Assembly (NCBI RefSeq): GCF_011516635.5
Contig: NZ_CP096255.1
Coordinates: forward strand, 5,206,501-5,270,500
Direction of reading: 5' to 3'
Source: Bradyrhizobium barranii subsp. apii
Lineage (GTDB): Bacteria; Pseudomonadota; Alphaproteobacteria; Rhizobiales; Xanthobacteraceae
DNA length: 64,000 nt
In this document: positions 56,006 through 64,000 of the stretch, piece after piece
How positions within the stretch are numbered: position 1 is the first letter of the stretch
How the letters are laid out: every line of letters begins with the position of its first letter
Made by a program: the position numbers and the translations under genes
The notes under the pieces: generated by a model
Database searches by the model: none
Told to the model about the DNA's origin: nothing
The model's input: the letters and a program-made list of their open reading frames with translations, nothing else

Positions 56006-56197
56006 ATGACCGAAGACCTTTCCTTCCGACGCAAACCCCTGACCCCTGAGCAGCGCCAGGCTCGTGATGCCGCACGCCGGATCGAGGCCGAAAAGGCCAT
56101 GCGCGATCACGAAGAGGCCCAGAAGGCGTTTTACGCCAATAAGGAACGGCTGAGGGCCGAGCGGCTCGCGCGCGAAGCGGCCGAGGCGAAGGGCTGA
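56006..56197 (+). CDS. Small charged helical protein (63 aa)
   Basis: A 63-residue protein rich in Ala, Arg, Glu and Lys (EQRQARDAARRIEAEKAMRD), probably a long helix. ATG 56006 is used rather than the longer frame from 55985 because family-like MTEDLSFRRKPLTPEQ starts there. Such proteins are common in Bradyrhizobium. Function unknown. Confidence 0.65.
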   Translation: MTEDLSFRRKPLTPEQRQARDAARRIEAEKAMRDHEEAQKAFYANKERLRAERLAREAAEAKG

Positions 56198-56255
56198 CCG
56201 AACGCGGTCGTCGCCCAAAATCTTCTGAGGCGATCTCCCAACCGGAGACCGGCAG

Positions 56256-56471
56256 CTAATGCCGATTGGACATTCCCGTTGCGCTCAAAGCCAGCTTGAG
56301 CGCCTGGACGGCGCCGGCGAACGCGCCGCGGGGCGCTTGCGCCTCGATCGCGATGCGACAATCGTCGGCGACCTTGAGCAACCCGCTTCGCGCGAGATCC
56401 ATGGTGGAGAGGGCAGCCTGCTCCAGGCAGACCCGTTCAAGCCGTCGAAACTCCCGCAGCTCTTTTTTCAT
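56256..56471 (-). CDS. Hypothetical small helical protein (71 aa)
   Basis: A 71-residue protein (MKKELREFRRLERVCLEQAA, then LSTMDLARSGLLKVADDC). The pattern resembles small conserved Bradyrhizobium proteins. No signal peptide or known domain. Confidence 0.6.
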   Translation of the reverse strand: MKKELREFRRLERVCLEQAALSTMDLARSGLLKVADDCRIAIEAQAPRGAFAGAVQALKLALSATGMSNRH

Positions 56472-56732
56472 GCGCCAGCTCTCGATGTCCCCCGGCCCAT
56501 CCGGCGCCGAGTCTGCTTAACGGACGGTAAACATCTCTGCCTAGCCGATTTGGCTGGCGCGGCGCTGGTGCGTGCCGTGCCCACGCCCGGGCTGCGGTGC
56601 ACCACCGCGCAGACTTGACGGCCTCTGCCTTCCGGGAGGAAGATTCAAATGATCCTAAACTGACGAGAACCACGGAGACGTTCGCTCCCAGCCAGTCCGA
56701 TTCTCCTCAGCGAAAACGCATTGGAGCTGACC

Positions 56733-57053
56733 ATGACCACGTTCGACAAGCGCGAGCAGGGCTTTGAGGCCAAATTCGCTCACGACGAGGAATTCATGTT
56801 CAAGGCCACGGCCCGGTCCAACAAGCTGCTCGGGCTCTGGGCCGCGGGCCAGCTCGGGCTCAGCGGCGACGCCGCGGCAAGCTACGCAACGGCGCTGGTG
56901 ACAGACAATCTGGAGAGCCAGAGCATCGACGATGTCGTGGGCAAGGTGTCCGGCGATCTTGCCGCCAAGGGCGTGGCGCGCGAGCAGGTCGCGCAGAAGC
57001 TTCAGGAGTGCCTGCACCAGGCGCTCGCGCAGCTCGAAGCAAGCAAACAATAA
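56733..57053 (+). CDS. DUF1476 / ATPase inhibitor subunit zeta-like protein
   Basis: A 106-residue protein with MTTFDKREQGFEAKFAHDEE, FKATARSNKLLGLWAAGQLG and IDDVVGKVSGDLAAKGV, typical of DUF1476. In Paracoccus this family is the zeta inhibitor of the F1 ATPase. ATG 56733 with GGAG 8 nt upstream is preferred over the longer frame. Confidence 0.93.
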   Translation: MTTFDKREQGFEAKFAHDEEFMFKATARSNKLLGLWAAGQLGLSGDAAASYATALVTDNLESQSIDDVVGKVSGDLAAKGVAREQVAQKLQECLHQALAQLEASKQ

Positions 57054-57071
57054 GAAGGCCGGCCGTTGCCC

Positions 57072-57662
57072 TCACTCGGCGTGCTTGCGCATTCCGGAGT
57101 CGCTGAGCCTGTCGACGTAGGCAATGCCGATCGCCGAGGCGATGAAGGTGATGTGGATCAGGACCTGCCACATCACGCCGGTCTCGGTGAAGCCGGCGCG
57201 GTTCGAGCCGAGATTGCCGGCCTCGATGAAGGTGCGCAGCAGCGCGATCGAGGAGATGCCGATGATGGCCATGGCGAGCTTGATCTTCAGGACGCTCGCA
57301 TTGACGTGGCCGAGCCATTCCGGCTCGTCGGGATGACCCTGGAGGTCGAGCCGCGAGACGAAGGTCTCGTAGCCGCCGACGATCACCATCACGAGCAGAT
57401 TGGAGATCATCACGACGTCAATCAGCGCCAGCACGCTCATCATGATCTGCTGCTCGGTGAGATCGATCGCGTGCCGGGACAGATGCCAGAGCTCCTTGAG
57501 GAACAGCACGATGTAGACGCATTGCGCCACGATCAGTCCGAGATAGAGCGGCAGTTGCAGCCAGCGCGAGCCGAAGATTATCATCGGCAGCAGGCCCAAA
57601 CGCGGCAACGGCGGGCGGGGTTCGGTGCGCAGTTCGGACTCGGGTCCAGGCTCAACCGACAT
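57072..57662 (-). CDS. UPF0114/YqhA-family inner-membrane protein
   Basis: A 196-residue protein with four probable membrane segments (LPLYLGLIVAQCVYIVLFL, VLALIDVVMISNLLVMVIVG, LKIKLAMAIIGISSIALLRT, VLIHITFIASAIGIAYVDRL) and the YETFVSRLD segment of the family. Function unknown, possibly stress-related. It is convergent with the DUF1476 gene, 18 nt apart. Confidence 0.88.
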   Translation of the reverse strand: MSVEPGPESELRTEPRPPLPRLGLLPMIIFGSRWLQLPLYLGLIVAQCVYIVLFLKELWHLSRHAIDLTEQQIMMSVLALIDVVMISNLLVMVIVGGYETFVSRLDLQGHPDEPEWLGHVNASVLKIKLAMAIIGISSIALLRTFIEAGNLGSNRAGFTETGVMWQVLIHITFIASAIGIAYVDRLSDSGMRKHAE

Positions 57663-57824
57663 TCAGGCAGCATCCTCGCGAGCTGAGATGATCTCGCCTT
57701 CATGTAACCCGACAAGATGGCCGGTGGAAGACGGCCAAGCCGCTGGCTGCGGCCGGCAGATCGCGCAGTCTCGTGCTACCGTGCCGAACGGCCAAAGAGT
57801 CAGGGCTTGAATGGGGAGGCGGGG

Positions 57825-58115
57825 GTGTCTTGGAGCGGCTTCGGCAAAGGGCTCGGCGGCATCGCGGTCGCCGTCGCAATCGTGGTTGGCGCCGGTGGCG
57901 CGGAGGTCTCGGCGACGCCGCTGACGCCGTTTCGCTACGAGGCGCAGGCGCAACGTCATTGCCCGCACGATCAGGTGGTCTGGCTCGATTTCAGGAAAGG
58001 CATCTACTACGGCAAGGGCCAGAAGCGGTATGGCCAAGGTTTCGACGGCAGCTTCGTCTGCCTGAGCGAGGCCCGCGACAGCCTTTATCGCCGCTCGCTA
58101 TTGGGCCTGCGCTGA
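57825..58115 (+). CDS. Small secreted protein (96 aa)
   Basis: A 96-residue protein from GTG 57825, with GGGGAGG upstream. It has an N-terminal hydrophobic signal segment (GIAVAVAIVVGAGGAEVSA) and a mature part with two Cys residues and the pattern HDQVVWLDFRKGIYYGKGQK, then YGQGFDGSFVC. It resembles short periplasmic proteins of Bradyrhizobium. Function unknown. Confidence 0.7.
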   Translation: MSWSGFGKGLGGIAVAVAIVVGAGGAEVSATPLTPFRYEAQAQRHCPHDQVVWLDFRKGIYYGKGQKRYGQGFDGSFVCLSEARDSLYRRSLLGLR

Positions 58116-58146
58116 GCAGCGGGTGATTCGGAGGTTTGGGGGACGG

Positions 58147-58275
58147 CTATTTCCGGTCCGGCAGCTTCACCGGCACGTGCGGGGAGGTGCTGATCACCCG
58201 GGGACTTCCGTCGGGATAGGTGCGGTCGCCGCGGATCAGCGATTCCAGAACCAGAAAAAATTTCTCAGCAAGCAT
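58147..58275 (-). CDS. Small protein (42 aa), too short for standard ORF cut-offs
   Basis: ATG 58275 to TAG 58147 encodes a 42-residue protein (MLAEKFFLVLESLIRGDRTY, then PDGSPRVISTSPHVPVKLPD). Its composition (start, hydrophobic N-terminus, Pro-rich end) fits small conserved proteins I have seen in this group. GAGGG lies about 9 nt before the start. Confidence 0.55.
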   Translation of the reverse strand: MLAEKFFLVLESLIRGDRTYPDGSPRVISTSPHVPVKLPDRK

Positions 58276-58431
58276 TTGCGTCACCCTCGTTGGTGATGGC
58301 CTCTTGAAATGAGTCGAGGCGCCGAACGCAGAAATTCAATCAACTAAACGGGAGCAGGGCAATACCGGACAGCGCTGTATGCTGCATCGCGGTGTAGTTG
58401 TGGTTAGAAAGAAGGAGACTGGTGGTGGTGC

Positions 58432-58530
58432 TCAGGCGAAGGCCAGTGCCACCAGGCTCGAGCAGAGAAGAAACAAGCCGCCGGCGGTCAGTGCCAGGAA
58501 GCCATCGGATACGAAGTCATGATTGCGCAT
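58432..58530 (-). CDS. Small membrane protein (32 aa)
   Basis: ATG 58530 to TGA 58432 gives MRNHDFVSDGFLALTAGGLF and a single hydrophobic segment (TAGGLFLLCSSLVALAFA). It is probably a one-helix membrane peptide. Support comes only from the ORF and hydrophobicity. Confidence 0.45.
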   Translation of the reverse strand: MRNHDFVSDGFLALTAGGLFLLCSSLVALAFA

Positions 58531-58633
58531 GGGACACCTGCCGCTCTCGTGTTCGATGCTCGGTCGGATCGATTAAGATTGTCCGAACGTGCCGTCTTGA
58601 AAGAGGTGATCCTTGCCGTCCGCGCGAATGCCC

Positions 58634-58723
58634 TCAGGCCCTCGTGCGGTAACCTTCAAACGCATGGGCCAGGAAGATCCCCGCGCTTACCAGACCCATC
58701 AGTGCCGAAACCGTCTCGATCAT
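58634..58723 (-). CDS. Small membrane protein (29 aa)
   Basis: ATG 58723 to TGA 58634 encodes MIETVSALMGLVSAGIFLAH with a short charged tail (AFEGYRTRA). It has one hydrophobic helix and a good composition for a membrane peptide. No strong ribosome-binding site is visible. Confidence 0.45.
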   Translation of the reverse strand: MIETVSALMGLVSAGIFLAHAFEGYRTRA

Positions 58724-59079
58724 CGTCAAATTCCAGTTCGCCCCTGCAACCGAGAAAACGCGTGCGGCCTTGCACAGTCAAAAGAATTCCAGTGAGCCAC
58801 AAGACAATGGGGCTGGAGTGAGGATTTGGCGCAACAGAATGTCCAGGAGTGGCACAGAGCAGGGGGCCTGCGCTCCGTAGATCAACGGGGAGAAGCGAAC
58901 GCCCCGTTTACCATCCCGGCGTGAACGCTGTGGGCTCCCCATTTCCGCCGTGTTCGGGTTGCGTTATCCTTACTGCTTCCGACGCGGTGGTGGGCCGCCT
59001 TGGATTTTGGGACCGGACAGCGCTCCCCCGTAGCCAAAGCGGGTTGGGTATGCCTCCGGCGAAGTGGTATTTGGGGCGC
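58724..59079. other. Gap upstream of the RlpA-like gene
   Basis: About 355 nt that should hold the promoter of the lipoprotein gene. A longer open frame reaches up to 58849 but lacks a signal peptide and is not used. Confidence 0.4.
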
Positions 59080-60012
59080 ATGGGGATCCGACGGTCAGAT
59101 TCGGTTTTGCGGGCCGCGCGCGGTGTTGCCGCGGTCGCGACCTGCCTCGCGCTCGCCAATTGCGCCTCCTCGAACAAGTTCGCCAGCCGGGTCGATCCGA
59201 AATACGGCGTGTCCTCGAGCCCGCGGGTCGTGGCGTTTGGGGATCCGGTTCCGAAAGGCGGCGGCACCTACCGCGTCGGCAAGCCCTATGTTGTGGGCGG
59301 CCGGACCTACGTGCCGGAGGAGGACGTCAACTACCGCGCCGAGGGTATGGCGTCCTGGTACGGCGACGATTTCCACGGCCGCCTGACCGCCAATGGCGAA
59401 GTGTTCGACATGACCTCGCTGACAGCGGCGCATCCGACCCTGCCGATGCCGTCCTATGCGCGGGTGACCAATGTCTCGAACGGCAAATCGCTGATCGTGC
59501 GCGTCAACGACCGCGGGCCCTATCACGGCAACCGGCTGATCGACGTCTCGAACAAAGCCGCTGAACTCCTTGAATTCAAAGGCAATGGCGTCGCCAAGGT
59601 CCGTGTCGAATACGTTGGCCGGGCGCCGCTGGAAGGCTCCGACGATCGCCAACTGATGGCGACCCTGCGCACCGGGATCCCGGCGCCGTCGCCCTCGATG
59701 GTGCGGGTTGCCTCGGCAAGGCCCTTCGTGCCGGAGCTTCCGTCGTCGAACCGCGGCGCCATTCGCGGTGAGGTTCCGACGCCGGAGGGGCGGCCCTATA
59801 ATCTCGGCAACACCTCCGCCGACATGGCGTCGCTCAACGCGACCTCGGAGATGTCGGCCTCGAGCCGCAGCCGCAGCCGGGGCCGGGCGCTCCAGAACGC
59901 GCGTGCCGTGTCCTATGACGAGGATGGCCGCTACGCGACCGAGAACGCACCGTCATCGGCCGACGGCGCCGCCGAGGCCCGCAGCATCCTGAGCGGCCGC
60001 GGCCTCTACTAA
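59080..60012 (+). CDS. rlpA: RlpA-like septal ring lipoprotein
   Basis: A 310-residue protein with a lipoprotein signal (ARGVAAVATCLALANC, lipobox Cys28). A double-psi beta-barrel domain follows (about 90-190): EGMASWYGDDFHGRLTANGE, AAHPTLPMPSYARVTNVSNG, IVRVNDRGPYHGNRLIDVSN. The catalytic Asp of lytic transglycosylase RlpA is in VNDRGP. The C-terminal third is Ser/Arg-rich without a SPOR domain. ATG 59080 is chosen because the lipoprotein signal starts there. Confidence 0.9.
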   Translation: MGIRRSDSVLRAARGVAAVATCLALANCASSNKFASRVDPKYGVSSSPRVVAFGDPVPKGGGTYRVGKPYVVGGRTYVPEEDVNYRAEGMASWYGDDFHGRLTANGEVFDMTSLTAAHPTLPMPSYARVTNVSNGKSLIVRVNDRGPYHGNRLIDVSNKAAELLEFKGNGVAKVRVEYVGRAPLEGSDDRQLMATLRTGIPAPSPSMVRVASARPFVPELPSSNRGAIRGEVPTPEGRPYNLGNTSADMASLNATSEMSASSRSRSRGRALQNARAVSYDEDGRYATENAPSSADGAAEARSILSGRGLY

Positions 60013-60078
60013 GCAGGTACCAAACCGGCAAATCCGGCGAGCGGCGTAGCGCCGCTGGCCCGTCGTCGCGCCCAGGGA

Positions 60079-62155
60079 TCAGAATGGGATGCGCGCGCGT
60101 CCCGTGAACGTCCAGATCTGCGTGTTGCTGCCGATGCCGCCGAGTTCGGCGCCGAAGCCGACCGTGGTGCCACCCGCCAGCCTTGCGCCGATGCCGCCCG
60201 TGATGCGGGCTGACCAGCCCTGGAGCAATGGTGTCGAAGCGAGCGGGATGCCGCCCGCAGCAACGATCGCGGCCGCATCGTCCTGCGTGAAGTAATAGTC
60301 GGCAAAGACGCCGGCATAGGGCGCCAGCAGCACGCTATCGAGCCACGGTATGGGGTAGGAGACCCTGTTGCCGGCAGACGCGCGGCCGCTCGAGAAGGTG
60401 CGGGCCGCCTGCTGGGTGCCGAGCGAGTCGACATAGGCGTTTTCCCGCTCCCAGATCGCGTAGACCTTGGCCGACGGTTCGATATTGAAATTGGCCCAGC
60501 TGTAGCTGCCGGTGAAGCCGGTCGCGAATATCCAGCGATTGCCGTTGAAATTGCCTTGCGCCGTGCCGGCGGTGCCGTCATAGCCGATGCCGGAATAGGT
60601 CACGGCCACGTCGTAACGCAGCGTCGGGATGATCTTCCAGCCGAGATAGGCGCCGACGGTCCAGCCGTCGCCCTTCAGCTTTCCGTTGATGTCGGTCTGG
60701 GTGTAGCTGAAGTTCTCGTAGCCGCCGGTCACACCGACCAGCAAATTGGGTCTCGCCCGGTAGGTCAGTCCGGACAGCAGGTTGATCTGCTGGCCGAAGA
60801 GCGTGGCCTGGGTTGCACCCTGACCGATGTTGCCGGACGAGCCCCATTGATCGATGCCGGTGCCGCGCACGTCGATCCAGAACAGCCAGTCCCTCTGCTC
60901 CCTGAAGCGCGCAGCCGGTGCCTTGGTCGGAGCCGCCCGATCGATCGCGGCGAAGGCGTCATCGATCCGCGAGGAGCCGCGCCCGCGGCCGCCGGTCCGG
61001 CCGGAGCCGCCGTCGCCCGAATAGGCGTTCAAACTTTGAGAACCGGGCTGCTGACCGGATTTGGGCTTGTCGTCCTCATCGCCGTCGGGCGCGGCGGCGA
61101 AATTGACGCGCAGCCCGCCCGCGCCTGGCGTGATGTATTGCCCGCCGTCGCTGAACCCTTCGGAAATCGCGGTGTCAATCGAACCGGAGATCGCCTGTCC
61201 CGAACTCTGCGCCACGATCTTGGTGACGTTGAGCTGGAGGGCGCGCAGCTTGGCGCTGTCGGCGGGCATGTCGATCGACTGGTTCAGGGCCGGCGAGGTC
61301 GAGGCGTTGAAGGCCACACTGCCGTTGTAGGTCACCGTGATGCTGTGATTGCCGACGGCGAGCGTCGTCGTGGCAAAGGTGGCGACGCCGGCCGACAGGC
61401 TAGACGTGCCGATCGGCGTGCCGCCGTCGTTGAAAGTGACCGTTCCCGTCGGCGTTCCGCCCAAGCTGCTCACCTTGGCCGTGAACGTTACAGACTCGCC
61501 GTAGCTGCTCGGATTCTTCGACGAGGTGAGCTCCGTGGTGGTCGTCGCGGACAGATAGGTGAACCTGTCTGCCGCCGAGGTCGGCGACGTCCCTCCGGCC
61601 GTCGTCACGGTGACATCGACCGTGCCGGCGCCGGGCGGCGAGGTTGCCGTGATCGACGTTGCCGAATTAACCGTGAAGCTGGTCGCGTTGTTGGCGCCGA
61701 ACTTCACTGCGGTGGCGCCGCTGAATCCGGTCCCCGTGACCGCCACGGAGGTGCTGCCGATCGCGGATCCGGAGCTCGGTGAGATCGAGCCGACCGTTGG
61801 TGCCGGCGTGTAGCTGAATTGGTCCGATGCCGATGTGGCGGACGTTCCGCCTGGCGTCGTCACGGTGACATCGACCGTACCGGCGCCGGCCGGCGAGACC
61901 GCGGTGATCGAGGTTGCCGAATTGACCGTGAAGCTCGATGCATTCGTCACCCCGAACTTCACGGCGGTCGCACCGGTGAAATTGGTACCGGTGACGGTCA
62001 CCGACGTGCCGCCTGCGAGCGGGCCGCCTGTCGGCGAGATCGACGTCACGGTCGGCACGGCGAAATAGGTGAACTGGTCTGCCGCCGATGTGGCCGAGGT
62101 GCCGCCCGTGGTCGTCACCCTGACGTCGACGGTACCGGTGCCGGCCTGCGATGTC
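60079..62155 (-). pseudogene. IPT/TIG-repeat autotransporter, C-terminal part, interrupted by IS256
   Basis: From the IS edge at 62155 downwards the frame encodes two IPT/TIG-type Ig-like repeats of about 86 residues (TVTSISPTGGPLAGGTSVTV and TVGSISPSSGSAIGSTSVAV), one Big_3-like Ig repeat (GTPTGTVTFNDGGTPIGTSS), a linker, then an autotransporter beta-barrel of about 270 residues ending in IPF. It would be exported and display its repeats on the cell surface. The IS at 62156-63584 splits it. Joining 63593 to 62155 restores the frame (SITATS-QAGTGTVDV). Confidence 0.9.
61600..62090. repeat. Tandem 258-nt IPT/TIG coding repeats
   Basis: Two adjacent repeats, about 258 nt each, encode near-identical Ig-like modules. 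Two further copies lie at about 63593-64000 on the other side of the IS, and at least one more is expected outside the window. Confidence 0.75.
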
Positions 62156-63584
62156 GGGGATGTCCCGATCGCTGTTGAACTACGTCGGGTCGACGTTGCC
62201 GGAATGAATATTACGCAGCCCTCGTGACGTGGGCAACGGACTTGATTGTCATGCGATCGTGGTGAGCTTGAAGGGCCGCACGCAGAACCGACAATTGCTT
62301 ATGCGCCTTCAATCGTCGGAAGCCCTTGTTGGCCTCGATCATACCGGCCGCGACCCATCGCAAGGCCATACCGGCATCCCGCCAGCGTTTAACGTTGCGC
62401 GTGACGCGGCGAATGGTGCCCATCATGTTCTCGGCGATATTGGTACAGGCGAGCGATCGGCGAAGCTCCTTCGGCAACTTCAACCGGACGACAGTCAGGA
62501 TTTCGTCGAGGCCTTCGAGGATACTGGCCGCAACGCCGGGCCATTGCTGGTCGAGTCGACGCGCGAGATTGCGGATCAATTTTTCAGCCTTGTCGGCGTC
62601 ATCGAGCTCCCAGGCCTGGCGCAGCACCCGGCGGGTGGCCGCATGATGCTCTTTCGGCAGGCGTTCCATGATGTTGCGCGCCTTGTGGATCTGGCAGCGC
62701 TGGATCGCAGCGGCCGAACCGAAGGTGCGGCGGATCGCCTTCGACAACGCCTTCGCGCCGTCGGCGATGAACAGTCTTGGCACCGTCGGGTCGAGCCCGC
62801 GCGAGACCAGGTTGTCCAGCAGGGCCTGAACCGTTGCTGCATTCTCGGTCGCCCCTTCCACCAGCGCCAGCGGATGCTTGTTGCCTTCGCCGTCAACCCC
62901 GATCGCGGCCACCAGCACGAGATCGTCGTCGAGATGCAGCCCGTCGATTTGGACCACCAGAAGGTCGAGCGCGGACAGATCGGCAGCCATGAAGTCGGCC
63001 AGCCGCGCCGCCGACAGAGCCACGAACCTCCGCGAGGCCGCCGACTTCGAAATCCCCGATCCGGGCGGTGCCGGCACGTCACCCTCGGGCAGCCGGACGG
63101 CGCGGCCGAACCGGCGCGTCGACACATTGATCAGCATCAGGTTCATCGCCCAGCGACCGAGCCAGTCCTCCTGCGCCGCCGTTTCCCAGCTCGGGATCGT
63201 GACCTCGCGGCCGTCCATGCCCCGGACCCGCGGGCGACCGACCTCGATCTTGCCGCCGTGGAAACCGATCCGCCCCCGCGTTCGGCCCCAACGGTGCGCC
63301 CGCCGCGCCGCATCACGACCGTGGCGCGGCCCGCAGGCCGCTGTCACATCCGCCTCCATCATCGTGCCGAGCGCCTCGATTCCTGCCGCAAGGCAGAACC
63401 GATCGAAGCTCGCTCGCACTTCCGCAAATGATTTCTCCACAGCCCCGGTCGCCGGCCAACCAGCCGGTGTGATATCTCTCGTCATGGCGTTGCTCTCCTT
63501 TGTGGAATCAGCACCCCGAGCCTACCGGCTCAAGGTGGGCAACGCCGACCTCTTCAGAAATTCAACAGAACCCGGGACATCCCC
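62156..63584 (-). mobile_element. IS256-family insertion sequence
   Basis: 1429 bp with terminal repeats GGGGATGTCCCGATCGCTGT (left) and GGGGATGTCCCGGGTTCTGT (right, complement). An 8-bp target duplication GCGATGTC lies at 62148-62155 and 63585-63592. It carries one transposase gene on the minus strand. Confidence 0.95.
62211..63485 (-). CDS. IS256-family (mutator-type) transposase
   Basis: An intact 424-residue DDE transposase with LLVVQIDGLHLDDDLVLVAA (first Asp), PRLFIADGAKALSKAIRRTF (second Asp), RCQIHKARNIMERLP and LACTNIAENMMGTIRRVTRN near the catalytic Glu. The length is normal for IS256. Confidence 0.95.
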   Translation of the reverse strand: MTRDITPAGWPATGAVEKSFAEVRASFDRFCLAAGIEALGTMMEADVTAACGPRHGRDAARRAHRWGRTRGRIGFHGGKIEVGRPRVRGMDGREVTIPSWETAAQEDWLGRWAMNLMLINVSTRRFGRAVRLPEGDVPAPPGSGISKSAASRRFVALSAARLADFMAADLSALDLLVVQIDGLHLDDDLVLVAAIGVDGEGNKHPLALVEGATENAATVQALLDNLVSRGLDPTVPRLFIADGAKALSKAIRRTFGSAAAIQRCQIHKARNIMERLPKEHHAATRRVLRQAWELDDADKAEKLIRNLARRLDQQWPGVAASILEGLDEILTVVRLKLPKELRRSLACTNIAENMMGTIRRVTRNVKRWRDAGMALRWVAAGMIEANKGFRRLKAHKQLSVLRAALQAHHDRMTIKSVAHVTRAA

Positions 63585-63592
63585 GCGATGTC

Positions 63593-64000
63593 GCGGTGAT
63601 CGAGGTTGCGGAGTTGACGGTGAAGCCCGCCGCCGCGGTTGCACCGAACGTCACGGCTGTCGCGCCGGTGAAATTGGTGCCCGTGATCGTTACCACCGTG
63701 CCGCCGGCCGCCGGCCCCGACGTCGGCGAAAGCGACGTGACGGCTGGCGTGGCGACATAGGTGAACTGGTCGGCGGCGGAGGTGGCCGAGGTGCCGCCTG
63801 GATTGGTCACGCGGAGGTCAACGGTGCTGGTACCGGCGGGTGACGTCGCGGTGATTGATGTTGACGAATTGACGGTGATACTCGTTGCGGCGGTTGCGCC
63901 GAATGTCACTGCGGTGGCGCCGGTGAAGCCTGTGCCCGTGACCGTCACGACCGTGCCGCCTGTCTGCGGACCCGTAGTCGGTGAGATCGAGGTGACGGTC
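63593..64000 (-). pseudogene. IPT/TIG-repeat autotransporter, upstream part (5' partial at window edge)
   Basis: Open to the right edge. Two IPT/TIG repeats are visible (TVTSISPTTGPQTGGTVVTV and AVTSLSPTSGPAAGGTVVTI). The frame matches the part beyond the IS. The N-terminus and signal peptide lie outside the window. Confidence 0.88.

Noticed and set aside
60079..64000. CRISPR-like array from the repeated units
   Set aside because: Repeats are 258-nt coding modules in frame, not short repeats with spacers.

Overview
The window looks like a chromosomal segment of a Bradyrhizobium-type alphaproteobacterium. It is GC-rich, carries families common in that group (DUF3551, DUF1476/ATPase inhibitor zeta, phasin, DUF3141 beside pta/ackA, small Bradyrhizobium-type ORFs) and has FNR/FixK-type boxes. 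No 16S gene or other decisive taxonomic marker is present, so the genus is an inference.

Layout. (1) 2-4557: the end of a peptide-type ABC importer operon (solute-binding protein, two ATPases, two permeases). (2) 4591-8986, minus strand: a compact thiazole/oxazole-modified microcin (TOMM/LAP) cluster made of a Cys-rich precursor peptide, a leader-binding/YcaO cyclodehydratase fusion and a SagB-type dehydrogenase. No exporter, protease or immunity gene is evident. I consider this the best candidate for an undescribed natural-product system. (3) 9227-13564: VOC protein, ilvD, a small secreted Tyr/Gln-rich protein and a GNAT acetyltransferase. (4) 13716-26446: a carbon-storage/acyl-metabolism island (DUF3141 protein with a PhaC-like Cys lipase box, phosphate acyltransferase, acetate kinase, FabI, MaoC hydratase, CoA-transferase A/B, several alpha/beta hydrolases, a phasin). 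Three FNR/FixK-like palindromes sit in front of its transcription units, which suggests shared low-oxygen control. (5) 26622-46135: a mobile-element zone. An IS66 element sits in a marC-family gene and holds a second IS66 nested in its own tnpC. An IS5/IS427-type element disrupts a cyclase-ATPase regulator. A second IS5-like transposase and an IS91-type transposase with a tyrosine recombinase follow, together with a frameshifted flavoprotein and small secreted proteins. (6) 46497-46586: tRNA-Ser(UGA). (7) 47041-55890: an oxidative-enzyme operon with a tyrosinase-type copper protein, a LodA-like quinoprotein (predicted CTQ cofactor), a small unknown protein, a LodB-like flavoprotein, a secreted multicopper oxidase and a DJ-1/PfpI protein. 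(8) 56006-60012: small housekeeping and unknown genes and an RlpA-like lipoprotein. (9) 60079-64000: an IPT/TIG-repeat autotransporter split by an IS256-family element.

How the parts work together. The TOMM genes should convert Cys residues of the precursor core to azol(in)es. The FixK-linked island probably channels acyl-CoA and acyl-phosphate to or from polyhydroxyalkanoate under low oxygen. The LodA/LodB/tyrosinase/multicopper oxidase operon would generate H2O2 and quinones. Three large accessory genes (marC family, cyclase-ATPase, autotransporter) are interrupted by insertion sequences whose target duplications are still readable, so their original reading frames can be rebuilt.
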